A DNA stretch of 42,743 nucleotides from assembly GCA_002437415.1 (NCBI GenBank), contig DJPL01000030.1, forward strand, positions 1 to 42,743, read 5' to 3'. This DNA is from Ruminococcaceae bacterium UBA6413 (lineage in GTDB: Bacteria; Bacillota; Clostridia; Oscillospirales; Ruminococcaceae). Below, one piece after another: positions 26,048-33,329 of this stretch (its first letter is position 1; every line of letters starts with the position of its first letter). A program made the translations under genes and the position numbers. The notes under the pieces are model-generated. The model made no database searches and was not told where the DNA came from. It saw only the letters and a list, made by a program, of their open reading frames with translations.

Positions 26048-26262
26048 CGCGGGACTACAAAATCGAGGTAACAAATTATGAAAAGACTAACCAAAACAAC
26101 AGCACTCATTCTATCGGCACTTATGCTCTTCGGCTGTACAAGTAACTCTGCAAATGACGGTGTGGGCGATACCACGCCGCCGAACGAGAGCTCGGTCACG
26201 GACAGTAAAAATGAAAGTAAAGCCGAAAGCTCGGTTACAGAAAACAGCACCGAAACGGTTAA
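26014..26262 (+). repeat. Tandem duplication junction: shared C-terminus, gap, signal peptide and linker
   Basis: The stretch from the KEKYGDHFKK codons of lipoprotein 1 through the gap and the first about 60 codons of lipoprotein 2 is nearly repeated from 27053 across the lipoprotein 2/3 junction. The KEKYGDH codons occur a third time near 28063. High DNA identity is confined to these ends; the middles of the genes differ. Confidence 0.75.
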
Positions 26263-27085
26263 TTCGAGCAAGGAAAGCGATGAAAACCTTGTGAAGAATA
26301 TCGAGGGGTATCAGACTTTTTCGTATGATGAGAATAAATACGAAAATTTCACCGAAATAGAATATACCCAACATTATTACGGCGTGTATGACCGCGCCGG
26401 TTCATCCGATCCTACGAAAAAAGAAAATATGAAAGCAAACAATCGAAGCTCTATAGGAATAAAATGCCGGGTTGTAGGTGACAGTTATTGCGTACGCGGA
26501 GGTGTATGCGGTAATATCAAAATTACCAGAGAAGAGGATGACTACATATTTACACCTGTTATAATTGAAGAAATTGTCGAGGACTTCGGAAATGAAAGTG
26601 TATTTTCTGTTGGCGATATAATTTATGTGCGGGAATGGTATCGACCGGTTGAAGAATACAATACAAAAACGCCTAAATGGGTGGAAGAGCAAATTGAATA
26701 TATAAAACAGCAATATGAAGATGAAAACGGCAATTTCAACAGCAGTTATTTTAGTGAAGAAAATTTTGAGTATTATAAAAAACAGCTTGAATACTATGAT
26801 ATTATCGGTAAAAATCCCGAAAAATATGTTGTCAATCTATGTGCACCTGTAATGATGCAACGAGGTCAGTCGTATCTTGTGTTTGCAGAAAACGTTAGAA
26901 CGCCGAATGAAATCGACGGGAATATCTATTGTTATACATATAACATAATATTTGACCTTGAAAACGACGCTCCCTATGTAGATCAGTCGGAAGAGATGGT
27001 TAAAAATCTGTACCGATGCGGAGCTTGCTATCAGGATCAGTGGAAGATACTTAAAGAAAAATACGGAGATCATTTCAAGAAATAA
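26078..27085 (+). CDS. Lipoprotein 2 of the tandem family
   Basis: 335 aa. The signal peptide (ILSALMLFGC-TSN) and linker are almost identical in DNA to those of lipoprotein 1, while the mature part has diverged. The shared skeleton is VKNIEGYQTFSYDENKY, IKCRVVGDSYCVRGGVCGNI (with one cysteine more than its sisters), TPVIIEEIVEDFG, VGDIIYVREWY, CAPVMMQRGQSYLVF, RTPNEIDGNIYCYTYNIIFD and KEKYGDHFKK. The coiled-coil insert of lipoprotein 1 is shorter here. The 30-nt gap before it is nearly the same as the gap before lipoprotein 3, including the CGAGGT ribosome site, so this came from tandem duplication. The function is unknown; it may be a variant immunity or surface protein. Confidence 0.8.
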   Translation: MKRLTKTTALILSALMLFGCTSNSANDGVGDTTPPNESSVTDSKNESKAESSVTENSTETVNSSKESDENLVKNIEGYQTFSYDENKYENFTEIEYTQHYYGVYDRAGSSDPTKKENMKANNRSSIGIKCRVVGDSYCVRGGVCGNIKITREEDDYIFTPVIIEEIVEDFGNESVFSVGDIIYVREWYRPVEEYNTKTPKWVEEQIEYIKQQYEDENGNFNSSYFSEENFEYYKKQLEYYDIIGKNPEKYVVNLCAPVMMQRGQSYLVFAENVRTPNEIDGNIYCYTYNIIFDLENDAPYVDQSEEMVKNLYRCGACYQDQWKILKEKYGDHFKK

Positions 27086-27115
27086 CGCGGGACTACAAAA
27101 TCGAGGTAACAAATC

Positions 27116-28096
27116 ATGAAAAAACTAACAAAAACAACAGCACTCATCTTATCGGCACTCATGTTATTCGGCTGTACAAGTAACTCTGCAACCAGTGGTG
27201 TAGGCGATACTACACCACCGAGCGAGAGTTCGGTTACGGACAGCAAAAATGAAAGCTCGGCTACAGAAAACAGCACCGAAACGGATAATTCGGGCAAGGA
27301 AAGCGATGAAACCCTTGTGAAGAATATCGAGGGGTATCAGACGTTTTCGTATGATGAAAATAAAAATGAGCTTATTAATATAACTATATATACACATGAG
27401 GGTTCGGATTATTATAACACTTATAAAGTCTTTGAACCTACTATAGAAAATGTTAAAGAGTACGCATATGAATCAATTGAGCCTGTTGCAATCAAATGTC
27501 ATGTCGTCGGCGACAGTTATTATATATATCGCGGCAAATGCGGAGATGTACAAGTAATGAACCGTGATATTAGAGGAGGAATATATACCCCTGTCGTTAT
27601 TGATGAAATACTTGATGACGGCGGCAAAGAATGTGTATACAAAATCGGAGATGTAGTATATATAGAAGAATATTATGATATAACCGTTCCTTACAAAGGA
27701 AGTATGCCGTTTTTTGACACATTGTACAAAAATGCCCGTGAGCAATATGAAACGGAATCAGGCGAATTAACATCAGGGTATTACGAAGATTCTATAGTCA
27801 GCTTTTATAACACTATAAAAGAGGGAAACGGTAAGTATATATTCAGCGTCAATGCACCGCTGGCAATGCAAAAGGGTGAATCTTATCTTGCGTATATCGA
27901 TAACAGCAAGACGCCCAATGAAAACGACGGTAATATTTACGCTAAAAACTATCATATAATATTTGACCTTGAAAAAGATAAGCCGACTGTTTTCTCAACG
28001 GAAGCCGGCGATGATGAGATTTTCAGTAGCGCACGATGCTACCGATATCAGTGGAAGATACTTAAAGAAAAATACGGAGATCATTTCAAGGACTGA
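27116..28096 (+). CDS. Lipoprotein 3 of the tandem family
   Basis: 326 aa. Same plan: ILSALMLFGC-TSN signal, shorter linker, VKNIEGYQTFSYDENKN (shared with lipoprotein 2), IKCHVVGDSYYIYRGKCGDV, YTPVVIDEILDDGG, IGDVVYIEEYYDIT, NAPLAMQKGESYLAYID, KTPNENDGNIYAKNYHIIFD and KEKYGDHFKD. It is closer to lipoprotein 2 than to lipoprotein 1. It is the last gene before a strong terminator, so the four-gene unit (protease plus three lipoproteins) ends here. Loss of part of the linker (one KAESSVTENS-like segment) is the main length difference. The function is not known. Confidence 0.8.
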   Translation: MKKLTKTTALILSALMLFGCTSNSATSGVGDTTPPSESSVTDSKNESSATENSTETDNSGKESDETLVKNIEGYQTFSYDENKNELINITIYTHEGSDYYNTYKVFEPTIENVKEYAYESIEPVAIKCHVVGDSYYIYRGKCGDVQVMNRDIRGGIYTPVVIDEILDDGGKECVYKIGDVVYIEEYYDITVPYKGSMPFFDTLYKNAREQYETESGELTSGYYEDSIVSFYNTIKEGNGKYIFSVNAPLAMQKGESYLAYIDNSKTPNENDGNIYAKNYHIIFDLEKDKPTVFSTEAGDDEIFSSARCYRYQWKILKEKYGDHFKD

Positions 28097-28114
28097 TTGG
28101 TAATTAAATAATGC

Positions 28115-28147
28115 ACAGCCGCGGCGGTTTACGTCGCGGCTGTTTTT
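28115..28147 (+). terminator. Intrinsic terminator of the metalloprotease/lipoprotein operon
   Basis: ACAGCCGCG (28115-28123) pairs with CGCGGCTGT (28135-28143), then TTTTT. Confidence 0.88.
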
Positions 28148-28263
28148 GCATGGCAGGTCGGGCAATGCCGCTTTATCCCTCATATGCCACGCATTTCAGA
28201 GCCGATTATACAATATGCACAAAAGGAACAATCTTATTTTAGCCATTTTCATAGAAAAAAAGA

Positions 28264-28293
28264 TTGACAAAATGCGCTCCAAATTGATATAAT
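28264..28293 (+). promoter_or_regulatory. adhE promoter
   Basis: TTGACA (28264-28269), 18-nt spacer, TATAAT (28288-28293) with an extended TG at 28285-28286. A near-consensus, strong promoter. Confidence 0.88.
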
Positions 28294-28299
28294 GATATT

Positions 28300-28411
28300 G
28301 TTAAAAAAATAACAAATGGGTAAACCGCTCGCCCGGTGGTAAACTATAACAGCTTACCGCGAAACGCGGTGCAATAAAGAAAGAACAGTTTAAAACATTC
28401 AGGAGGACAAA
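28300..28411 (+). promoter_or_regulatory. Structured adhE leader, class unassigned
   Basis: The leader of about 110 nt holds three small stems: TTGTTA/TAACAA near its start, ACCG/CGGT around a six-base loop, and ACCGCG-AAA-CGCGGT near 28357-28371. The two ACCG-bearing stems can exchange partners. There is no T-tract, so any control would act on translation or stability. An AGGAGG ribosome site ends the leader. Confidence 0.45.
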
Positions 28412-31069
28412 ATGGCTAAAAAGCAAATCGTAAGCAAAAAGACAGCTGAATCTGCTCCCGTAAGCCCGCTGATCGTTGACAATGTTGACGCTCTCAAGAT
28501 TCGTATGGCAGAAGTAAAGGCTGCACAGCAGGAATTCGCAACCTACACACAGGAGCAGGTAGATAAGATCTTCCAGGCAGCTGCAATCGCCGCTAACCAG
28601 ATGAGAATTCCGCTCGCTAAGATGGCAGTAGAAGAAACAGGCATGGGTGTTGTTGAAGATAAGGTTATCAAGAACAACTATGCGGCTGAGTACATCTACA
28701 ACGCTTACAAGCACACAAAGACCTGCGACGTTATCGAAGAAGACAAGGCTTTCGGTACAATGAAGGTTGCAGAGCCTATCGGTGTTGTTGCGGCAGTTAT
28801 TCCTACAACAAACCCCACATCAACAGCTATATTCAAGACACTTATCTGTCTTAAGACAAGAAACGGTATCATAATCAGCCCCCACCCCAGAGCTAAGAAG
28901 AGCACGATCGCTGCCGCTAAGGTAGTTCTGGACGCCGCTGTTGCAGCAGGCGCACCTAAGGGCATCATTGCTTGGATCGACGTTCCTTCACTTGACCTCA
29001 CAAACGAAGTTATGAGAAGTGCAGATATAATCCTCGCTACAGGCGGCCCCGGAATGGTTAAGGCTGCTTACTCATCAGGTAAGCCCGCTCTCGGCGTTGG
29101 TGCAGGTAACACACCCGCAATCATCGATTCTACAGCCGACATCAAGCTCGCTGTTGCTTCTATCGTTCACTCAAAGACATTTGATAACGGTATGATCTGT
29201 GCTTCTGAGCAGTCAGTAATCGTACTCGACAAGATATATGACAAGGTTAAGAAGGAATTTGCGGCTCTCGGTTGCTACTTCTTAAATCCCGAAGAAACAG
29301 AAAAGGTAAGAAAGACTATCCTTATCAACGGCGCACTCAATGCAAAGATAGTTGGTCAGAAGGCCGCTACAATAGCTGAGCTCGCAGGCGTTAAGGTTGA
29401 TCCTAAGACTAAGGTTCTTATCGGTGAAGTTGAAAGCGTTGATATCGAAGAAGAGTTTGCACACGAAAAGCTCTCTCCCGTACTCGCTATGTACAAGGCT
29501 AAGGACTTTGAAGACGCAGTTGCAAAGGCTGAAAAGCTCGTTGCAGACGGCGGTTACGGTCATACATCATCTCTGTACTGCAACGCTGTTACAGAGCGTG
29601 AGAAGATCAACGAATTCGGTAACAGAATGAAGACCTGCCGTATCCTCGTTAATACTCCTTCTTCACACGGCGGTATCGGTGACCTTTACAACTTCAAGCT
29701 TCTCCCCTCATTAACACTGGGTTGCGGCTCATGGGGCGGTAACTCCGTATCCGAAAACGTTGGTGTTAAGCACCTCATCAACATCAAGACAGTCGCTGAG
29801 AGGAGAGAGAATATGCTGTGGCTGAGACTTCCTGAGAAGGTTTACTTCAAGAAGGGTTGTATGCCTGTTGCTCTCGATGAGCTGGGCACAATAATGCACA
29901 AGAAGAAAGCGTTTATCGTAACAGACTCTTTCTTATATCACAACGGTAACACAAAGGCTATCACAGATAAGCTCGATCAGATGGGCATTTCTCATACAGT
30001 ATTCTTCAACGTTGCTCCCGATCCTACGCTCGCTTGCGCTAAGGAAGGTGCAGAGCTGATGAAGCAGTTCCAGCCTGACGTAATCATCGCACTCGGTGGT
30101 GGTTCGGCTATGGACGCAGGTAAGATCATGTGGGTACTTTACGAGCATCCCGATGTTGACTTCCTTGACATGGCTATGAGATTTATGGATATCCGTAAGA
30201 GAGTTTACACATTCCCCAAGATGGGCGAAAAGGCTTACTTCGTAGCTATCCCCACATCTTCAGGTACAGGTTCTGAGTGCACACCTTTCGCAGTTATCAC
30301 AGACGAAAAGACAGGCGTTAAGTATCCTCTTGCCGACTATCAGTTACTGCCCAACATGGCAATCATTGATACAGACAACATGATGACACAGCCTAAGGGT
30401 CTGACAAGCGCTTCCGGTGTTGACGCACTTACACACTGCCTCGAAGCTTACGCATCAATCATGGCTACAGACTATACAGACGGTCTTGCTCTTAAGGCTG
30501 CAAAGAACATCTTTGAGTATCTGCCCAGAGCATACAAAGACGGTCAGACAGATGTAGTGGCAAGAGAGAAGATGGCTAATGCTTCTGCTATGGCAGGTAT
30601 CGCATTCGCTAACGCATTCCTCGGTGTTTGCCACTCAATGGCTCACAAGCTCGGTGCTTTCCACCACCTGCCTCACGGTGTTGCAAACGCTCTGCTTATC
30701 ACACACGTTATGCGTTTCAACGCAGTTCCCAACCCCACAAAGATGGGTACATTCTCACAGTATGATCACCCCCATACTCTTGAGAGATACGTTGAAGTTG
30801 CAGAGTTCTGCGGCGTAACAGGCAAGAACAACGAAGAGAAGTTCGAGAAGTTCCTTGCTAAGATCGAACAGCTCAAGGAAACTGTTGGTATCAAGAAGAC
30901 AATCAAGGACTATGGTATCGATGAGAAGAACTTCTTAGACAGACTTGACGCTATGACAGAGCAGGCATTCGATGACCAGTGTACAGGTGCTAACCCCAGA
31001 TATCCTCTGATGAGCGAGATCAAGCAGATGTACCTCAATGCTTACTATGGCGTTGACGAAACAGTTTAA
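28412..31069 (+). CDS. adhE: Bifunctional acetaldehyde-CoA/alcohol dehydrogenase
   Basis: Reduces acetyl-CoA to acetaldehyde and then to ethanol, recycling NADH in fermentation. At 885 aa it has the usual AdhE length. The N-terminal half (about 20-460) is a CoA-acylating aldehyde dehydrogenase with the catalytic cysteine in NGMICASEQS and the GVGAGNTPAIID loop. The C-terminal half (about 470-880) is an iron-dependent alcohol dehydrogenase with ALGGGSAMDAGK and the iron-ligand histidines in CLGxxHSMAHKLG- and HGVANALLITH-type segments. Codon choice is strongly biased (AAG, GTT, GCT, CTC) compared with its neighbours, a sign of high expression. Such AdhE proteins often form spirosome filaments. 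It has a strong promoter and AGGAGG site and is a single-gene unit. Confidence 0.98.
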   Translation: MAKKQIVSKKTAESAPVSPLIVDNVDALKIRMAEVKAAQQEFATYTQEQVDKIFQAAAIAANQMRIPLAKMAVEETGMGVVEDKVIKNNYAAEYIYNAYKHTKTCDVIEEDKAFGTMKVAEPIGVVAAVIPTTNPTSTAIFKTLICLKTRNGIIISPHPRAKKSTIAAAKVVLDAAVAAGAPKGIIAWIDVPSLDLTNEVMRSADIILATGGPGMVKAAYSSGKPALGVGAGNTPAIIDSTADIKLAVASIVHSKTFDNGMICASEQSVIVLDKIYDKVKKEFAALGCYFLNPEETEKVRKTILINGALNAKIVGQKAATIAELAGVKVDPKTKVLIGEVESVDIEEEFAHEKLSPVLAMYKAKDFEDAVAKAEKLVADGGYGHTSSLYCNAVTEREKINEFGNRMKTCRILVNTPSSHGGIGDLYNFKLLPSLTLGCGSWGGNSVSENVGVKHLINIKTVAERRENMLWLRLPEKVYFKKGCMPVALDELGTIMHKKKAFIVTDSFLYHNGNTKAITDKLDQMGISHTVFFNVAPDPTLACAKEGAELMKQFQPDVIIALGGGSAMDAGKIMWVLYEHPDVDFLDMAMRFMDIRKRVYTFPKMGEKAYFVAIPTSSGTGSECTPFAVITDEKTGVKYPLADYQLLPNMAIIDTDNMMTQPKGLTSASGVDALTHCLEAYASIMATDYTDGLALKAAKNIFEYLPRAYKDGQTDVVAREKMANASAMAGIAFANAFLGVCHSMAHKLGAFHHLPHGVANALLITHVMRFNAVPNPTKMGTFSQYDHPHTLERYVEVAEFCGVTGKNNEEKFEKFLAKIEQLKETVGIKKTIKDYGIDEKNFLDRLDAMTEQAFDDQCTGANPRYPLMSEIKQMYLNAYYGVDETV

Positions 31070-31108
31070 TCGCACACTCCATAATGTTTTAAACTAATAT
31101 AAAGAGAG

Positions 31109-31136
31109 CCCTCGCGGGATATGCCGCGGGGGTTCT
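31109..31136 (+). terminator. Hairpin terminator after adhE
   Basis: CCCTCGCGG (31109-31117) pairs with CCGCGGGGG (31124-31132), with one G-T pair and a TTCTT tail. Moderate T-tract. Confidence 0.7.
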
Positions 31137-31210
31137 TGCTATTTGCGGAGAAATTCGGGAGGGGCAAGTAAAGCAAGGATGCTTTAAATGTGTGTGCACA
31201 GAGTTTTAAG

Positions 31211-31262
31211 CAATGACGCTTAAAGTCAGCCACACAAAGCCGTTGCACGATGCAACGGCACA
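31211..31262 (+). repeat. Interspersed palindromic repeat, copy A
   Basis: GACGCTT, then AGTCAGCCACACA, then a hairpin GCCGTTGCA-CGA-TGCAACGGC (31239-31259). The same order appears on the opposite strand at about 35581-35624, with changes on both arms of the stem. It lies in the adhE-pilin intergenic region of almost 700 nt, which otherwise holds another hairpin (31359-31391) and no gene that I can support. Confidence 0.7.
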
Positions 31263-31538
31263 AATGACTGACGAGGTAGTGACGCGAAACCATACAAGCA
31301 CACACAGACACTCACCCTACGAAAAAGCGGGAAACAAGGGTGCTTGAGTTATATGTATTGAAAACTTACTCGGATTTTTAGGTAAGTTTTCAGTGAGATC
31401 ATCATAGAACCCGGCAAATGATACGTTGCGTGTAACTCCGTTACACAATTCTTATGCAAACTGCACTACAAATCAAATTCTATTATATTTAAATTTCACT
31501 AATTTTAAGGATTAGCACAAAATTTAGCAATTATGCTA

Positions 31539-31567
31539 TTGATTTTTTAAATGGAGTATGGTATTCT
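31539..31567 (+). promoter_or_regulatory. Promoter of pilin-like gene 1
   Basis: TTGATT (31539-31544), 17-nt spacer, TATTCT (31562-31567) with an extended TG at 31559-31560. Transcription would start near 31574, giving a leader of about 190 nt. Confidence 0.75.
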
Positions 31568-31588
31568 AAGTGTACAGAAAACACCAAG

Positions 31589-31675
31589 GGTGCTAAGGGA
31601 AACATCTTAAAGGTGCTAACGGCATAGCTTAAGGCGTGGTGCTAAGAGTAAAGCTTTTGGCATAAACTTAAGATG
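31589..31675 (+). ncRNA. Riboswitch-like structured leader of pilin-like gene 1 (candidate)
   Basis: Three GGTGCTAA boxes lie at 31589-31596, 31612-31619 and 31638-31645. Two GGCATA...CTTAAG segments start at 31621 and 31660. An 8-bp closing stem CATCTTAA (31603-31610) pairs with TTAAGATG (31668-31675). Further downstream AACGG...CCGTT can form a hairpin before the AAGGAGG ribosome site. I cannot match it to a riboswitch class I know; in particular it lacks the c-di-GMP-I core. Confidence 0.5.
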
Positions 31676-31762
31676 ACAGACACTCTCGGAGGATTTTGGA
31701 TTTAACGGCGCGGACCGTTAAGCATAAAAAAACTTTTACATTTTTCAAGGAGGTAATTTCCC

Positions 31763-32413
31763 ATGATAAAGAAATTACAGAAACTGAAAGCCAAGAAAGG
31801 CTTTACACTGGTCGAGCTGATCGTTGTTATCGCTATCATCGGCGTACTCGCAGCTATCCTGATTCCCACAATGCTGGGATTCGTTACTAACTCAAGAGTA
31901 ACATCTGCTAACACAACTGCATCTGAAGTTCAGAAGCAGATCAATCAGTTCTTAACAGATGCTGATACAGCAGGCTACGGTCCTCTGAAGGGTACAGCTT
32001 CTACAACAATCGCAATCGAAATTTCAAACGGTACATGGAACGTTACAGTAGGTACTCCTGGATCATTCAAGACAGGTAATGCTATCACATGGTCAGGTAG
32101 CGGTACAGGTACAGCAGGTGCTACAAAGGTTGGCGTTACAAACGCTGAAGATCTGTTAGCTATCAACCTTGCTGACTTATTCCCCTCAGTATCTAACGGT
32201 GCTATCAACGCTAACGTAATCAGCGGTAGCTGCGTAGCAGTTTGGTATACAGCAGATGCTTCTACAGTAGCAGCAGTTACCGGTGCTCCTGCATTCGGCG
32301 CTGACGCTCAGCACGCTTGGGCTACAGATCCTTTTGCTTGGGATAACAGCACAGCAGGTATCACAACAGACGGTTTCACAGTAGGTACAGCTCCCGTTCT
32401 GACACTTGGCTAA
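31763..32413 (+). CDS. Type IV pilin-like protein 1, probably highly expressed
   Basis: 216 aa. The N-terminus KKG-FTLVELIVVIAIIG is a class III signal: prepilin peptidase would cut after Gly, methylate Phe+1, and keep Glu+5 for filament assembly. The hydrophobic helix VIAIIGVLAAILIPTMLG follows. The globular part is Gly/Thr/Ala-rich with one cysteine (SGSCVAVWY) and ends DGFTVGTAPVLTLG. Codon choice is that of a highly expressed gene (GCT, ACA, GGT), like adhE. It has its own promoter, long structured leader, very strong ribosome site and terminator, as expected for a major pilin. A paralogue follows. No pilus assembly ATPase, platform protein or prepilin peptidase is in the window, so it could also be a pseudopilin or surface adhesin fibre. 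Confidence 0.9.
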   Translation: MIKKLQKLKAKKGFTLVELIVVIAIIGVLAAILIPTMLGFVTNSRVTSANTTASEVQKQINQFLTDADTAGYGPLKGTASTTIAIEISNGTWNVTVGTPGSFKTGNAITWSGSGTGTAGATKVGVTNAEDLLAINLADLFPSVSNGAINANVISGSCVAVWYTADASTVAAVTGAPAFGADAQHAWATDPFAWDNSTAGITTDGFTVGTAPVLTLG

Positions 32414-32440
32414 TCTTCTGATTAACTAAAGTACATATTA

Positions 32441-32467
32441 TCCCCCGACTTTTGTCGGGGGATTTTT
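32441..32467 (+). terminator. Intrinsic terminator of pilin-like gene 1
   Basis: TCCCCCGAC (32441-32449) pairs with GTCGGGGGA (32454-32462), then TTTTT. Confidence 0.92.
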
Positions 32468-32508
32468 GTATCTGTACGGTTCATACGATAAAACTTTTTG
32501 ATATACTA

Positions 32509-32537
32509 TTGATTTTTGCGTAAAGGTATGATATTAT
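32509..32537 (+). promoter_or_regulatory. Promoter of pilin-like gene 2
   Basis: TTGATT (32509-32514), 17-nt spacer, TATTAT (32532-32537) with an extended TG at 32529-32530. The leader is only about 25 nt, without the structure seen before gene 1. Confidence 0.75.
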
Positions 32538-32567
32538 TAAGCTAATAACTTAAAATCGGAGGGGAGT

Positions 32568-33263
32568 ATGAGAAAATCAATACATAATTCGCAGTCGGGA
32601 GCGGCTGAAAGAAAAAAGAAAAACCGCGGCTTTACTATAGTAGAGCTTATCGTAGTTATAGCGATACTCGGTGTGCTTGCCGCCATACTTATCCCGACAT
32701 TGCTCGGAATAACTACAAGGGCGACTGTCGGTTCGGCTAATACGACCGCATCTGAGCTTAAGAAGCAGATAGGCTACTTTCTGACAATGGCGGACGCAAA
32801 CCGAAAAAACTATATGCTTATGGGTGACGGGTGCAGGGAGATTTTCACTATAACTATCATAGACGGCACATGGCATATTGACGCGGCACAGAACCCGTCA
32901 GCCTTTTCTCCCGATACAGTGACATGGGGAAATGACGCTACAGTAACGCAGGCTAACAACATAATCAATTCTCAATACGGCGAGGAGCTACTTGGAATGT
33001 ATCTGCGTGATGCCTTTCCTACGATAACGAACGGCATAATCAGAGCCAACTGCATAAAAGGCGTATGCGTATCGGCGTGGTACACCCCGGATACGACCAA
33101 TACATCGGACATAAACGATGTTCCAACATTCGGCACGAGCAATGCGTGGGTTGACAGCAATGGCAATGAGATCACCGCGTATGCGTGGGATGGGGCGACT
33201 GCGGGGGTGAGCGCGGACGGTTATACAATAGGCACTGCGCCTGTGCTGGAGCTTGGCGCATAA
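32568..33263 (+). CDS. Type IV pilin-like protein 2, paralogue of the first
   Basis: 231 aa. A longer, basic leader peptide (RKSIHNSQSGAAERKKKNRG) precedes the cut, then FTIVELIVVIAILGVLAAIL with Glu+5. The body aligns with pilin 1: ANTTASELKKQIGYFLTMAD, then a conserved IRANCIKGVCVSAWYTPDT with two cysteines where pilin 1 has one, and the same ending DGYTIGTAPVLELG. Codon choice is that of average genes in the window, unlike pilin 1, so it is likely a minor pilin or an alternative subunit. It has its own promoter and terminator. The ribosome site GGAGGGG is good. Confidence 0.9.
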   Translation: MRKSIHNSQSGAAERKKKNRGFTIVELIVVIAILGVLAAILIPTLLGITTRATVGSANTTASELKKQIGYFLTMADANRKNYMLMGDGCREIFTITIIDGTWHIDAAQNPSAFSPDTVTWGNDATVTQANNIINSQYGEELLGMYLRDAFPTITNGIIRANCIKGVCVSAWYTPDTTNTSDINDVPTFGTSNAWVDSNGNEITAYAWDGATAGVSADGYTIGTAPVLELGA

Positions 33264-33276
33264 AACAGAACAGATC

Positions 33277-33305
33277 TACCCGACTGTGAAAGCAGTCGGG
33301 TATTA
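33277..33305 (+). terminator. Hairpin terminator of pilin-like gene 2
   Basis: TACCCGACTG (33277-33286) pairs with CAGTCGGGTA (33293-33302). The T-tract is weak (TTACTT), so some read-through into the WYL genes is possible. Confidence 0.65.
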
Positions 33306-33329
33306 CTTACATATAACAGAGGTGATAAA

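Noticed and set aside
31574..31762. c-di-GMP riboswitch before the pilin gene
   Set aside because: The GEMM-I core (such as GGGCAAACC and GACGCAAAGCC) is absent, and I could not fit the type II pattern.
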